Assembly: GCF_019968605.1 (NCBI RefSeq)
Contig: NZ_CP082966.1
Span: 4,081,501-4,145,500 of the forward strand
DNA length: 64,000 nt
Direction: 5' to 3'
From: Polaribacter litorisediminis
GTDB taxonomy: Bacteria; Bacteroidota; Bacteroidia; Flavobacteriales; Flavobacteriaceae
In this document: one piece after another, positions 54,131-64,000 of the stretch
Layout of the letters: each line of letters starts with the position of its first letter
Position numbering within the stretch: position 1 is the first letter of the stretch
Notes under the pieces: generated by a model
The model's input: the letters and a program-made list of their open reading frames with translations, nothing else
Told to the model about the DNA's origin: nothing
The model's database searches: none
Translations under genes and position numbers: made by a program

Positions 54131-56344
54131 TTGATGAAAAATAGATATAAAGACTTTACTAAGACCATCAAAACAGAATTGATAAAAAAGAAACGTTCAG
54201 GTATTTTTAGCCTAAGTTTCGCAATTGGTTTGTTACTTCCTTTAATTGGATTTATCGTAAAAATAAATTTTCATTTAAAAGGAGAAGAAGTAGCCAAAGG
54301 TATTCCTGTGAATTATTACTTTGAACATTTAACAAACTCTTTATCACCTTTTGTCTTCTTCTTTTTTCCAGTACTTATGATTTATGCTGCTAGTAAAATA
54401 GCGCAAATAGATCATAAAAATAAAGGCTGGCACTTAATGGAAACCTTACCTACAAGTAAGTTTTCTGTTTACTTTTCTAAGTATATTTTATTGCTAACAA
54501 GCAATCTTATCGCTATTTCAACCTTGTTGATTTTTACGTTTTTATTTGTCTTTTTAGAATCCCTATTTTTTGAAATAGCTTCAGATAAATTATTGAGTTT
54601 TCCATTAATAGACTTTTTAGAAGTTGGTTTAAGATTGTTTCTTGTAAGTCTTTGTGTTTCTGCGTTGCAATATGGTTTATCCGTATTAATTTCTAGTTTT
54701 ATTTGGCCTATAATTATTGGTTTTATAGCCATGTTAATACCTTTAATGCTCTCTGATTTATATATTGTACTGAATTGGTATCCGTATCAATTATTACATC
54801 ACATTGCCAAGTATCCAAAGGGTAATGATTTTGGATATTGGTTTACATACTCAGAAGTTCTGAGTTTATTATATGCCATTATTAGTCTCTATATTGGCTA
54901 CAATTGGTATCGATTTAAGGTATTTTTTACTGCCTTTTATAAAAATAAGCGCTTATTAAAATTGTTAGGTGTTTTATTGATTTCTGGAACTGTAATCCAT
55001 TTTACTTTAAAACCAAAACAGCAAGAACTAAAAAGCAAAACAATTATTAAAGGAGAAATATCGTCTGATAAAGAAGTGAATACTGTTATTATTTTTGATA
55101 TTATAGCGAGCGATACTTTAGCTAAAATACCTGTTGTCAATAACCAATTTAGACAAGAATTTACACAGAATTTAAATACAGATTATTATACCTTACAATT
55201 TGATAATTATACTAGAAAACTCCTATATTTTGGACAAAATGATAGTGTATATTTAGATTATAAATTATTTGGTACCAAAGACAAACTAGCGGTAAAAGGG
55301 ACAAGAGTCTCAGAAAACATTCAAGAAAATAGTTTCAGAACCTACACATCTTATCGTTATTATTTAGAAAATAATTTAAAAATTGATGATGCCGATTTTT
55401 ATATGGAAGGAATTTACGATGATTGGCACAAGAGTTTGAAAAAATTAAACGCTATTAGAACTGTGGATAATATTATTCCAAGATCTGATTATAGAGAAAG
55501 ACAAACCAAACTACTGTCTATTGAATTTTTAAATTATTGGAATTCTTTTAAGAAAAAACGCCAAACCTTATATCCAGATAAGCCTTATGTTGTTAACGAT
55601 AATATGAAAAAATTAGAGAATAGCGTACCTTTAAATGATGAAACCTTACTATCTAATAATAACTACTTAAACTACATTCTAGAAGATTTAATTAAAGATG
55701 ATCATAGAGAAGTTTCTGAAAGTGAAAAATATTTTGCAGCTATCGAAAAAATGGACGAAGGTTTATTTAAAGATCGCTTGTTATTACGACAATTAAATAA
55801 TAGTTTGTCTGAGGCAGAATTAGTGAGTGTTAGAGATTCTTTAATCGATACCTATTTACATTTAATTTCTAAAAAAAGTTATAAAGATCTCATACTTACT
55901 AAATATCAAGATTATAATCGATTGTCAAAAGGAGCCAGTGCTCCAGAGTTTTTAGCCTATGATACCCATGGAAAAAAATACAATCTAGATAGTTTTAAAG
56001 GCAAAATAGTAATTATAGATTATTGGGCTTCTTGGTGTGGGCCCTGTAAAAGAGAGGATCCTTTTTATGAAAGAAAAGCATTAATGTATAAAAACAAACC
56101 GATTCAATTTATTTCTATGAACATAGATGTAAAAAAAGAAGATTGGTTGGTAGATATTAACAATAAAGGGAAAAGCATTTTACAATTACGACCAGAAAGC
56201 ATAAAACAGATGAATGATGCCTATGCTATAAATTCAATCCCAAGATTTGTGTTATTGGATCAAGAAGGCAAAATAATTAACTCAGACTTTGTAAGGCCTT
56301 CAAGCAAAGTTTTTGATGAATTATTAAATACGTATTTACCATAA
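54131..56344 (+). CDS. ABC-2 permease fused to a thioredoxin (TlpA-like) domain
   Basis: 737 residues. Residues ~25-295 contain six or seven membrane helices of ABC-2 permease type (from SIFSLSFAIGLLLPLIGFIV onward). Residues ~300-590 are a DUF4369-like and helical region normally seen in TlpA proteins. Residues ~595-737 form a TlpA-like thioredoxin fold: GASAPEFLAYDTHG, DYWASWCGPCKRED (CGPC about 635-638) and NSIPRFVLLD with cis-Pro. The frame is continuous, so this is one fused protein. The thioredoxin would lie in the periplasm. It suggests export or stress response coupled to thiol redox chemistry. Confidence 0.85.
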   Translation: MMKNRYKDFTKTIKTELIKKKRSGIFSLSFAIGLLLPLIGFIVKINFHLKGEEVAKGIPVNYYFEHLTNSLSPFVFFFFPVLMIYAASKIAQIDHKNKGWHLMETLPTSKFSVYFSKYILLLTSNLIAISTLLIFTFLFVFLESLFFEIASDKLLSFPLIDFLEVGLRLFLVSLCVSALQYGLSVLISSFIWPIIIGFIAMLIPLMLSDLYIVLNWYPYQLLHHIAKYPKGNDFGYWFTYSEVLSLLYAIISLYIGYNWYRFKVFFTAFYKNKRLLKLLGVLLISGTVIHFTLKPKQQELKSKTIIKGEISSDKEVNTVIIFDIIASDTLAKIPVVNNQFRQEFTQNLNTDYYTLQFDNYTRKLLYFGQNDSVYLDYKLFGTKDKLAVKGTRVSENIQENSFRTYTSYRYYLENNLKIDDADFYMEGIYDDWHKSLKKLNAIRTVDNIIPRSDYRERQTKLLSIEFLNYWNSFKKKRQTLYPDKPYVVNDNMKKLENSVPLNDETLLSNNNYLNYILEDLIKDDHREVSESEKYFAAIEKMDEGLFKDRLLLRQLNNSLSEAELVSVRDSLIDTYLHLISKKSYKDLILTKYQDYNRLSKGASAPEFLAYDTHGKKYNLDSFKGKIVIIDYWASWCGPCKREDPFYERKALMYKNKPIQFISMNIDVKKEDWLVDINNKGKSILQLRPESIKQMNDAYAINSIPRFVLLDQEGKIINSDFVRPSSKVFDELLNTYLP

Positions 56345-56664
56345 TTTATACTTTTTATTCAAAAGAATACTATTTTTTCAAAAGAGCTTAACCCACAAAT
56401 TGTACCTACTGCAATGGTACACTAAATTCAAATAATTGATTATTAGTTACATCCTAAGTTTGCATCTTTAAAGAAGTGTTTTTCTAAGACGTTTTGGAAG
56501 CTATCTGTTTTTTATGAACGTAATACAAGTAACAAAGAGTTATTCTTATAATTTGTAAGAATAAAATAGCGTTAATTAACAAAATATTAAGGTTTCAGTA
56601 AATTTAAATAGTAAGTTTGAATAAAAAATATGATATTTGATTAAAATAATCAAATTCTAAAATT
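56345..56664 (+). promoter_or_regulatory. 320-bp leader region of the third TonB receptor
   Basis: It holds a perfect 9-bp inverted repeat, TTATTCTTA (56540-56548) and TAAGAATAA (56556-56564), about 100 bp before the receptor start, and a shorter dyad TGTACC/GGTACA near 56398-56420. Either could be an operator or the terminator of the ABC pair. No riboswitch fold was recognised and no small gene is evident. Confidence 0.35.
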
Positions 56665-59574
56665 ATGAAACAAAAAGACTTAATGAAATTTTTAGTATTT
56701 TCCTTCTTGTTTATGGTACCACTAACATTAGCGGCACAAACAATAAAAGGAAAAGTTACAGATTCATCTGGCGAAGCTTTGCCGTATATGAATATAGTAG
56801 AAAAAGGAACTTCTAATGGGACGACCTCAAATGACGTGGGTGAATTTTCTCTCGATGTAAAAAGTTTGCCAACAAACATTGTAATTTCTTCTATGGGTTT
56901 TGCTACAAAAACCGTAAACGTAAAGGATACCTCTTTTTTAACGATTGTTGTACAGGAAGATAATGCTTTAGAGGAAGTTGTGGTTATTGGTTCTAGAAAC
57001 CCTAATAGAACAGCGATAGATTCTCCTGTGCCGATAGATATTGTAGATATTAAAGAATTAACAGCAATGGCACCACAAGTAAATTTAAATCAGATTTTAA
57101 ATTTTGTGGCACCTTCTTTTACTTCTAATACACAAACTATTTCAGACGGTACAGATCACGTAGATCCTGCTTCTTTAAGAGGTTTAGGACCAGACCAAGT
57201 GTTAGTATTAATCAACGGAAAAAGAAGACACACTTCTTCTTTAATCAACGTAAATGGTACTTTTGGACGTGGTTCTGTAGGTACAGATTTAAACTCAATT
57301 CCAGCTTCTGCTATTAAAAGAATAGAAGTTTTAAGAGATGGTGCAGCAGCACAATATGGCTCTGATGCCATTGCGGGTGTAATTAACATTGTTTTAAATG
57401 AAAGCGTAAATGAATTGTCTTTAGTAGTGACTACTGGAGCTCATTTTAGTTCTAATTCAAATGGTCAAACAGGTGGTTCAGATGGTCAAACAACCAACAT
57501 TAGTGCTAGTTATGGATTGCCAATAGGTGATAAAGGTGGCTTAATAAATTTTTCTGGAGATTTTGATGTTCGTGAAGACTACAATAGAATGAAAGAATGG
57601 GAAGGAACTATTTTTAATGGATACAATGCAGTAGAACGTGTGGCAAGTGCCGCTAATTATGATACTTCTAGATTTTTGTCTCTAGCAAATGGTTTAGATC
57701 CTGCTTCTGCAGCCTATGCAACCATTTTAAATGATTTAAAAGGATTTGCAAATACTGCAGGTTATAGCTCAACTGCTACCGATGGTTTGTCTGAAATGCA
57801 ATCAATTTTAGGAGCAGATGCTACTGCATCTGAGCTAGCAGCAAGAGGTCTTGATAGAACAGATGTAAACATGAGAGTGGGTCAATCTAGAGTACGTGGA
57901 GGTCGTTTCTTTGCCAACTTTAAATTGCCTTTAGATGATAATGGTACAGAATTGTACTCTTTTGCAGGTTTAAGTTCTAGAGCAGGTAATTCTGCAGGTT
58001 TTTATAGATTACCAAACCAAAGTAGAACGTTTACACCTGCTTACAGTAACGGTTTTTTACCAGAAATTAATTCAACAGTTTCCGATCAATCGTTAGCTGT
58101 GGGTATTAAAGGTAAAATAGGAGACTGGAATGTAGATTTCTCGAACGCTTATGGTAAGAATGCTTTTGATTATATGATCGGGAATACTTACAATGCATCG
58201 CAAGGTGTTGCATCACCAACTGTTTTTGATGCTGGTGGATTTTCTTTCACACAAAATACAACCAATTTAGACGTAAACCGTTTCTTTGAAGATACTTTTG
58301 ACGGATTTGGAGTAGCATTTGGTGCAGAACACAGACTAGAAAATTACGAAATTATTGCGGGTGAAGAAGCTTCATATACGCAATATCAAGCTGATGGAAC
58401 AGCGTTTACAGGTGTTAATGGAACCACTCCATTAAAAGACTTTTTTGGAAATTCTAGACCTGGAGGGTCTCAAGTATTTCCTGGGTTTGGTCCACAAAAT
58501 GAATTGTCAAGGAGCAGAAGCAGTGTAGCTGCGTATGTAGATTTAGATGCAAAGTTTTCTGAAACCTTCTCAACAACTTTTGCTACACGTTACGAAGACT
58601 ATTCAGATTTTGGTTCTACGTTAAACTTTAAGCTAGCCTCTATTTTAAAAGCTTCTGATAATTTTAGAATTAGAGCTTCATTTAATACTGGTTTTAGAGC
58701 ACCGTCTTTACATCAATTAAATTTTAATTCTACTTCAACTATTTTCCAAGACGGAATTCCTGTGGAAGTAGGTACGTTTGCCAATGATAGTAAAGCAGCC
58801 AAGTTATTAGGAATTCCTGAGTTAAAAGAGGAAACTTCAAATAGTTTTAGTGCTGGTTTTACAGCGAAGTTGCCAGAATCTAATATTACGTTTACAGTAG
58901 ATGGTTATATGGTCAATATAAATGATAGAGTTGTGTATACAGGTCAGTTTAGAGGGCCAGGAACAGGTACCGAGTTAGATCGTTTGTTAATTCAGGCAAA
59001 TGCTAGTGCCGCTTCTTTCTTTGCAAATGCTATTGATACAGAATCTAAAGGTGTTGATGTTGTAATTACTCATAAAGCAGATCTTGGTTCAAAGACAAGA
59101 TTAACAACAGATTTAGCGGGTACTTTTTCTCAAACTAGACAAGTAGGTGGTATCAATTCATCACAAGTTTTAAGGGATGCAGGTTTAGAAAGTACTTATT
59201 TTCCAGAAGACAGTAGAATATTTTTAGAAGAAGCTGTACCAAGAACTAAAGTAAACTTAACAAATAGTTTAACTACAGGCAAATTTAATGTTTTCTTAAG
59301 AAATGTATATTTTGGTGAAGTATCTGAAGCTACAAATACACTAGCAAATCAACAAGATTTTGCATCTAAAATAGTAACTGATTTATCTTTAGGTTATAAA
59401 GCTACGGAGAACTTAACGTTAACCGTTGGGGCTAATAACTTATTAGATGTATTTCCAGACAGAGCTATTGAAGCAAACAGAAGTGGAGGTCGTTTTGACT
59501 GGTCTAGAAGATCACAACAATTTGGTATTGGAGGTCGTTTCTTATTTGCAAGAGTAAGTTTTAACTTGAAATAA
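56665..59574 (+). CDS. TonB-dependent receptor (no STN domain)
   Basis: 969 residues. Signal peptide ending LAAQ; carboxypeptidase-regulatory-like domain (about 24-105) almost identical in its first part to the receptor at 49219; plug (about 110-245: [41 protein letters not shown]); barrel ending RVSFNLK. The barrel is more like that of the STN receptor at 46133 (same FDAGG, PGGSQ.FPG and GFRAPSL blocks). It has no SusD partner. It is followed by a bidirectional terminator. Confidence 0.92.
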   Translation: MKQKDLMKFLVFSFLFMVPLTLAAQTIKGKVTDSSGEALPYMNIVEKGTSNGTTSNDVGEFSLDVKSLPTNIVISSMGFATKTVNVKDTSFLTIVVQEDNALEEVVVIGSRNPNRTAIDSPVPIDIVDIKELTAMAPQVNLNQILNFVAPSFTSNTQTISDGTDHVDPASLRGLGPDQVLVLINGKRRHTSSLINVNGTFGRGSVGTDLNSIPASAIKRIEVLRDGAAAQYGSDAIAGVINIVLNESVNELSLVVTTGAHFSSNSNGQTGGSDGQTTNISASYGLPIGDKGGLINFSGDFDVREDYNRMKEWEGTIFNGYNAVERVASAANYDTSRFLSLANGLDPASAAYATILNDLKGFANTAGYSSTATDGLSEMQSILGADATASELAARGLDRTDVNMRVGQSRVRGGRFFANFKLPLDDNGTELYSFAGLSSRAGNSAGFYRLPNQSRTFTPAYSNGFLPEINSTVSDQSLAVGIKGKIGDWNVDFSNAYGKNAFDYMIGNTYNASQGVASPTVFDAGGFSFTQNTTNLDVNRFFEDTFDGFGVAFGAEHRLENYEIIAGEEASYTQYQADGTAFTGVNGTTPLKDFFGNSRPGGSQVFPGFGPQNELSRSRSSVAAYVDLDAKFSETFSTTFATRYEDYSDFGSTLNFKLASILKASDNFRIRASFNTGFRAPSLHQLNFNSTSTIFQDGIPVEVGTFANDSKAAKLLGIPELKEETSNSFSAGFTAKLPESNITFTVDGYMVNINDRVVYTGQFRGPGTGTELDRLLIQANASAASFFANAIDTESKGVDVVITHKADLGSKTRLTTDLAGTFSQTRQVGGINSSQVLRDAGLESTYFPEDSRIFLEEAVPRTKVNLTNSLTTGKFNVFLRNVYFGEVSEATNTLANQQDFASKIVTDLSLGYKATENLTLTVGANNLLDVFPDRAIEANRSGGRFDWSRRSQQFGIGGRFLFARVSFNLK

Positions 59575-59592
59575 AATTAACTTTAAATAGAT

Positions 59593-59624
59593 AAAAAAAA
59601 GCGGCAATTTGTCGCTTTTTTTTT
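59593..59624. terminator. Bidirectional terminator between the TonB receptor and lpxH
   Basis: A GCGGC...GTCGC stem flanked by eight A on the left and nine T on the right, so it can end transcripts from both convergent genes. It lies 18 bp after the receptor stop and touches the lpxH stop. Confidence 0.85.
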
Positions 59625-60387
59625 ATTGATTATATTTTAAAATTTTAAAGCTGTCTTCGAACTCACCATAGGTAAAATATTGAATCCAATCGCCAAGATT
59701 TAGATACATACTATTTTCTTCAAGTTGCACCTCTAAAGGCAAGTGTCTGTGACCAAACACAAAATAATCATAATGTGCTTGAGATAACTTTCTTCTACAA
59801 TACTGTACTAGCCACTCTTTCTCTTCGCCTAAATATTTGGCATCGTCATCACCTGAAATCATTTTGTTTTTAACAGACAAATATTGCCCTAATCGAACAC
59901 CTAAATCTGGATGTAACCATCTAAAAAGCCATTTAAACAAAGGAAAGGTAAACACTTTTTTCATACGTTTATAGCCATTATCTTTAGGACCTAAACCGTC
60001 TCCATGGCCAATAAAGAAAATTTTATTGTTAATCTTAAAAACTTGGGGTTTGTGAAAAACAGGAATGTTTAATTCTTTTTTAAAATAATCATGCATCCAC
60101 ATGTCATGATTCCCCACAAAAAAGTAAATAGGAATTCCTGAATCTTTAATTTCAGCTAACTTTCCTAAGGTTCTTACAAATCCTTTAGGAACAACTGTTT
60201 TATATTCGAACCAAAAATCAAACAAATCGCCTAATAAAAAAATAGCTTCTGCATCTTCTTTTATTTCATCTAACCAGGCAACAAACTTTTTTTCTCTAGG
60301 AAAACTTGCTTCATGAGTAGGCGCTCCTAAATGCTGGTCTGAAGCAAAATAGACTTTTTTATTTTTGGAAGTGGTTATTGAAATCAT
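59623..60387 (-). CDS. lpxH: UDP-2,3-diacylglucosamine diphosphatase (LpxH-like)
   Basis: 254 residues. Calcineurin-like metallophosphatase motifs are all present: SDQHLG (D17, H19), GDLFDFW (D54), GNHD (93-95), GHGDG and GHRH. LpxH removes UMP from UDP-2,3-diacylglucosamine in lipid A synthesis at the inner membrane. The flavobacterial form is often annotated simply as a UDP-2,3-diacylglucosamine diphosphatase. It lies 15 bp after the S41 protease gene. Confidence 0.88.
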   Translation of the reverse strand: MISITTSKNKKVYFASDQHLGAPTHEASFPREKKFVAWLDEIKEDAEAIFLLGDLFDFWFEYKTVVPKGFVRTLGKLAEIKDSGIPIYFFVGNHDMWMHDYFKKELNIPVFHKPQVFKINNKIFFIGHGDGLGPKDNGYKRMKKVFTFPLFKWLFRWLHPDLGVRLGQYLSVKNKMISGDDDAKYLGEEKEWLVQYCRRKLSQAHYDYFVFGHRHLPLEVQLEENSMYLNLGDWIQYFTYGEFEDSFKILKYNQ

Positions 60388-60402
60388 CGTTGCAAAGAAA
60401 AG

Positions 60403-61980
60403 CTATTCCTTTTTATTTTTACTTTCCAACTCCAATACTTTTTGCAACATTTTGTCATCTTGATGCATAATTCTATAAAAACCTACATCACCAAAAAGCG
60501 TGTTGGCAATCGAGGCTTTTAAATATTTTTTTATGCTTTGCTTGGTTTTATAAGATGGTTTCGCCTTGTCTTTTATTTCAGATAAATATGCGTTTAAAAC
60601 AACTTCGTCAGTGTCAAAATCGGGCACAAAACTGTCTACAGTCCACTTTGATAGTGCTTTTCGGTTGTTATCTACATAATCAAAAGCAAAATTATTAACC
60701 GTATTAAAATAAAAATTAGACATATAAGAGGTGGTATCAATACCAACAAAAACATCAGGAATAATACCGCCACCACCATAGACTATTTTACCTTTTGGGG
60801 TTTTATATTGCAAAGAATCTATCACTGGAATACTGTCTTTACTTAATAATTCGCCACTCAATATTCTTTTTTGATAATCTTTGTAATAATCATTTTTTTC
60901 TCCTTTTGTATACGGTTTTTGAATGGATCTACCTGTTGGCGTGTAGTATTTTGCAGTTGTTAATCGAACAGCAGAACCATCACCTAAATCCATTTCTATT
61001 TGCACCAAGCCTTTACCAAAAGAGCGTCTTCCAATAATGGTTCCTTTATCATTATCTTGCAAAGCTCCTGCCACAATTTCTGATGCCGATGCTGAATTTT
61101 CATCAATTAAAACATACAAACCACCTTTTTCAAAAGACCCCAGTGAAGTTGCAAAATATTCTTCAATTTTATTCTTGTTATTTTTAGTAAAAACCATGAG
61201 TTTATCTTTTTCTAAAAACTCATCGATAATTCTATTGGCAATATCAATAAAACCACCACCATTTCCGCGTAGGTCTAAAACGAGGTCTGTCATGCCCTCA
61301 TCGATTAAACTTTTCATAGAAGATTTAAATTCTCTGTAGGTATTTCTTGCAAAACGATCTAACTTTATATAGCCTATAGAGTCGTTGATCATGTAGGCTA
61401 AATCTACACTTTTAATATTTACATTTCCTCGTTTAATAGCAACTGTAAATAGAGAATCGTTACTTTTTCTGTAAATTTGAAGGGCAACTTCCGTGTTAGG
61501 TCTTCCTTTTAGATATTTGGGAATGGCGTTACTTCTAAATTTTTTACCATGCAAGGTGTCTAAACCAGCCATTAAAATTCTATCGCCCGCTTTAATTCCT
61601 GCTTTTATACTTGGGCCACCTTTTATAGGTTGAACAACCGTAATGGAGTCTTTTATCATTCTAAATTGAACCCCAATTCCAACAAAATTACCTTGCATAT
61701 TTTCTATGTTGGCTTGTTGATTTTCTTTCGGAATATAAACAGAATGTGGGTCTAATTTACCGAGCATTTGTGTAATGGCACCGTCTAATAAACTGTCTGT
61801 ATTTATATCATCTACATAATCTTGTTCAATAAAATTAATTAGTTTTTTTATCTTTTGTTCTTGAGAGGTACTTTTAGAAAAAGAAAGCACTTCATTTGAA
61901 CTGCCACCAAAGAAAACACCAATTAAGATGCCTAATATAACAGCTAGTGAAAAATATATTGGTAAATTATTTTTATTCAT
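60403..61980 (-). CDS. S41 family C-terminal processing protease
   Basis: 525 residues. N-terminal membrane helix (about 8-26), PDZ domain (about 90-180: GIGVQFRMIKDSITVVQPIKG), and protease core with LRGNGGG (about 238-243), the nucleophile in ENSASASE (about 294-301) and catalytic Lys in SFGKG (about 323). The C-terminal region (about 430-525) is of the tail type. It processes or degrades periplasmic proteins. It overlaps the dCMP deaminase gene by 8 bp. Confidence 0.92.
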   Translation of the reverse strand: MNKNNLPIYFSLAVILGILIGVFFGGSSNEVLSFSKSTSQEQKIKKLINFIEQDYVDDINTDSLLDGAITQMLGKLDPHSVYIPKENQQANIENMQGNFVGIGVQFRMIKDSITVVQPIKGGPSIKAGIKAGDRILMAGLDTLHGKKFRSNAIPKYLKGRPNTEVALQIYRKSNDSLFTVAIKRGNVNIKSVDLAYMINDSIGYIKLDRFARNTYREFKSSMKSLIDEGMTDLVLDLRGNGGGFIDIANRIIDEFLEKDKLMVFTKNNKNKIEEYFATSLGSFEKGGLYVLIDENSASASEIVAGALQDNDKGTIIGRRSFGKGLVQIEMDLGDGSAVRLTTAKYYTPTGRSIQKPYTKGEKNDYYKDYQKRILSGELLSKDSIPVIDSLQYKTPKGKIVYGGGGIIPDVFVGIDTTSYMSNFYFNTVNNFAFDYVDNNRKALSKWTVDSFVPDFDTDEVVLNAYLSEIKDKAKPSYKTKQSIKKYLKASIANTLFGDVGFYRIMHQDDKMLQKVLELESKNKKE

Positions 61981-62398
61981 AAGGTAAGTACTTAATTTCT
62001 ACACCTGCTTTTTTTAAAAAATTTAATCCAGAAGAATCTCGGTAATCTTTTGCATATACAACCCGTTTTATACCTGCCTGATGTATTAGTTTACTGCATT
62101 GCGTGCAAGGAGATAGCGTTATATATAAAGTAGCATTTTTTGCTGATTGTGTTGAGGAAGCAACTTTTAAGATTGCATTGGCTTCGGCATGTAAAACTTC
62201 CCATTTTGTATTGCCTTCTTCGTCTTCGCAGCAATTATCAAAGTTAGTAGGTGTTCCGTTAAAACCATCAGAAATAATCATTCTATCTTTTACAATTAAG
62301 GCACCTACTTGTTTGCGCTTGCAATGAGACAATTTTCCCCATTCTAGCGCCATTGCTAAATAAGCTTTATCATATTTCAATTGCTTTTCTTCTGTCAT
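61973..62398 (-). CDS. Deoxycytidylate (dCMP) deaminase family protein
   Basis: 141 residues. Zinc-site motifs HAEANA (His70, catalytic Glu72) and SPCTQC (Cys98, Cys101). A GFNGTP substrate loop and the NCCEDEEG segment match dCMP deaminases, which make dUMP for thymidylate synthesis. It is the first gene of a three-gene run with the S41 protease and lpxH. Confidence 0.92.
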   Translation of the reverse strand: MTEEKQLKYDKAYLAMALEWGKLSHCKRKQVGALIVKDRMIISDGFNGTPTNFDNCCEDEEGNTKWEVLHAEANAILKVASSTQSAKNATLYITLSPCTQCSKLIHQAGIKRVVYAKDYRDSSGLNFLKKAGVEIKYLPYE

Positions 62399-62474
62399 AA
62401 AACGAAAGTAAAAAGATTTGTAGAATAAAGACGTTAATTAATAGACAAAATTTAGAAACCATGCTTCATTTAAA

Positions 62475-62493
62475 CGGCATAAATATGCCAATT
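62475..62493. repeat. Small palindrome related to the MITE-like element end
   Basis: CGGCATA-AA-TATGCCAATT resembles CGGCATTTGAAATGCCAATT at 52281-52300. It may be a solo or worn end of the same element. It lies in the gap upstream of the deaminase gene. Confidence 0.35.
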
Positions 62494-62542
62494 TAACAAC
62501 AGTATGAATATATTTTTAAACAAATAAGAGGATAAAGATCTG

Positions 62543-63124
62543 TTACCAAAAAACTCTGTCTACCATCATTTGAATGGAAAACCCAATTACGATAGAAGAG
62601 CAAACTAAAACCCAATCTCTTCGATCTACCCTAAAAATGCTTTTAAGCAGCATGCCTATAATTAAGATGCCAATAACAACAATAACTTGTGCTAGCTCAA
62701 TACCTAATGCAAATTCTATTAAAGGAAGTAGTTTGTCTTCTTCTTTGCCAATCATCATTTTAAAATAATTAGAAAAACCCAAACCATGAATTAACCCAAA
62801 AAATAGGGCGAAAATTAAATTGATATTCCCTTTTTTTGTGGCTCCTGTTTTAGCATTTGCAATGTTGATAACCCCTGTTATAAAAATAGTTAACGGAATT
62901 AAAAATTCAATGATATCAATTCTTATTTTTAGAATTCCGTAGGCAGATAAAGCTAAGGTTAAAGAATGCCCAAGTGTAAATAAAGTAACGAGCCAGATTA
63001 CTTTTCTCCATTGAAAATGATCGAAAACAACCGCTAAAACAATTAAAAATAAAATATGATCATACGCAGAAAAATCTAACACATGATTTAAACCCATTTT
63101 AAAATACAAAAGAAAATCTTCCAT
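62543..63124 (-). CDS. HupE/UreJ-like membrane protein
   Basis: 193 residues with five or six membrane helices. Signature segments are GLNHVLDFSAYDHILFLIVLAVVF, TLFTLGHSLTLALSAYG and FGLIHGLGFSNYF, whose conserved His and Asp residues are typical of HupE/UreJ_2 proteins (PF13795). Family members are tentatively linked to nickel or cobalt uptake. No hydrogenase or urease gene is in the window, so the substrate is open. It appears monocistronic. Confidence 0.8.
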   Translation of the reverse strand: MEDFLLYFKMGLNHVLDFSAYDHILFLIVLAVVFDHFQWRKVIWLVTLFTLGHSLTLALSAYGILKIRIDIIEFLIPLTIFITGVINIANAKTGATKKGNINLIFALFFGLIHGLGFSNYFKMMIGKEEDKLLPLIEFALGIELAQVIVVIGILIIGMLLKSIFRVDRRDWVLVCSSIVIGFSIQMMVDRVFW

Positions 63125-63462
63125 TATTGACGATGAAATTTATAAAGTTTCAAAGGTATTAAAAAGTAGATTGAGTAAAAGACATTATCTTATGAATCCT
63201 ATAGCTTTTTAGAAATATTTAAGAAAACAAAGTGCGTTTGGCTCTAGAATAAAGAGAATTGTATAATACTTATATAAAATCTTTAAAAATTATATTGATC
63301 TGTTTCATCTTTATGTTTTAGAAAACAGGTTTTTCAAACAAATCTTCTAATTCTTTTTTGCAAAGAGGCATCTAAATGATATGCATAAAAAACAAATTAA
63401 CGTACAATTTTGAAACCTTTTTAAATTTATTTCGTTTTTAATAATAGAATCAACCAACAAGC
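63125..63462. other. Gene-free 338-bp divergent gap
   Basis: It lies between the HupE-like gene and the next sigma factor, both reading outwards, so both promoters should be here. I see no convincing -33/-7 pair, palindrome or RNA gene. Confidence 0.4.
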
Positions 63463-64000
63463 ATGTCTAAAGAAATTAATTTTCTCGTTTTAGAAAGTAA
63501 AAAAGGCAAACAAAAGGCTCAAATACAACTGTACGATTTGTATTGCAACGCCATGTTTACTATTTCTTGTCGATATTTAAAAAATGAAGAAGAAGCCAAA
63601 GATGCTATGCAAGACGGATTCTTAAAAGCTTTTTTAAACTTGAATAATTATGATATGACCACAAATTTTAGCGCTTGGTTAAAGACGATTATTATAAATA
63701 CTTGTATAGATAAACTTAAAAAGAAAAAATTAGAAACGGTTTCTTTGGAAAAATATCCTCTAGAAATTTCTAATGATGAGGATTGGAATTTCGATCCAAA
63801 AATTAGCAAACAACAGATTATTGAGGCAATCGAGAAAATTGATTTAAAATACCAATTAGTGATAAAATTATATTTGATGGAAGGTTATGACCATCAAGAA
63901 ATAGCATCAATTCTAAAAATTCCAATAAAAACATCAAGAACACATTTAAGAAGAGGAAAATTAGCCTTGAGAAACCTTTTAAAAGTTGAAAAATATGGAA
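63463..64000 (+). CDS. ECF sigma factor, open at the window end
   Basis: 179 codons visible from the ATG at 63463. Region 2: QIQLYDLYCNAMFTISCRYLKNEEEAKDAMQDGFLKAF; linker SAWLKTIIINTCIDKLKKKK; region 4: IDLKYQLVIKLYLMEGYDHQEIASILKIPIKTSRTHLRRGKLALRNLL. Both parts are complete, so little is missing at the 3' end. It is of the RpoE-like group common in Bacteroidetes. An anti-sigma gene probably follows outside the window. Confidence 0.88.
   Translation, partial: MSKEINFLVLESKKGKQKAQIQLYDLYCNAMFTISCRYLKNEEEAKDAMQDGFLKAFLNLNNYDMTTNFSAWLKTIIINTCIDKLKKKKLETVSLEKYPLEISNDEDWNFDPKISKQQIIEAIEKIDLKYQLVIKLYLMEGYDHQEIASILKIPIKTSRTHLRRGKLALRNLLKVEKYG

Overview
The base composition (about 30% GC), the absence of Shine-Dalgarno sites, the T9SS C-terminal sorting domains, the Bat aerotolerance operon, the SusD-less TonB receptors and the many Bacteroidetes-type lipoproteins point to a marine flavobacterium (Polaribacter/Tenacibaculum-like). 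This is inferred from gene content, not from a marker gene.

Region 1 (1-19331) is an accessory array of one repeated module. Each module has a small secreted Cys-containing peptide whose leader ends in an N-x-E-A-x-A-like motif, resembling Pfam NVEALA. The peptide is usually followed by a transcription-stop-like hairpin, a beta-propeller lipoprotein of the 6-blade/BF3164/DUF4221 type, and a small partner that is either a CxxC thioredoxin-like lipoprotein or a DUF1573 protein. In the fuller copies a lipoprotein membrane-fusion protein (MFP) and an RND permease (RND B) follow. A second RND permease (RND A) begins divergently 247-294 bp upstream of four of the peptide genes. Six peptides (A-F), five propellers, one intact and one window-truncated MFP, one intact RND A, three truncated RND A 5' ends and one truncated RND B are visible. 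One peptide (E) is frameshifted in a poly-A tract. A dedicated-looking signal peptidase I closes the array.

Region 2 (19332-22624) is a junction zone of gene debris: a T9SS sorting-domain stub, a fragment sharing a 43-bp repeat with the peptide array, a three-gene HipB/HipS/HipT-like kinase toxin-antitoxin module, a decayed transposase, and a yraN gene whose first ~24 codons are missing.

Region 3 (22621-35718) looks like chromosomal backbone. It holds a TlpA-like oxidoreductase, an SDR, a CvpA-like protein, an inorganic-carbon locus (LysR regulator / SbtA-type bicarbonate permease / beta-carbonic anhydrase / SulP transporter), a small beta-barrel protein and a large T9SS-secreted CotH-kinase/lamin-tail protein.

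Region 4 (35719-44344) is a complete Bat operon on the minus strand: moxR, DUF58, a DUF4381-like gene, batA, batB, batC, batD, batE. It carries degenerate palindromic repeats, two of them inside coding sequence just before signal peptides.

Region 5 (44487-59574) is an ECF sigma/FecR/STN-TonB receptor triad plus two further paralogous TonB receptors. Among them lie ttcA, a MITE-like 162-bp element, and an ABC pair whose permease is fused to a thioredoxin domain. Region 6 (59623-64000) contains lpxH, an S41 protease, a dCMP deaminase, a HupE/UreJ-like membrane protein and the start of another ECF sigma factor. No tRNA, rRNA or CRISPR array was recognised.
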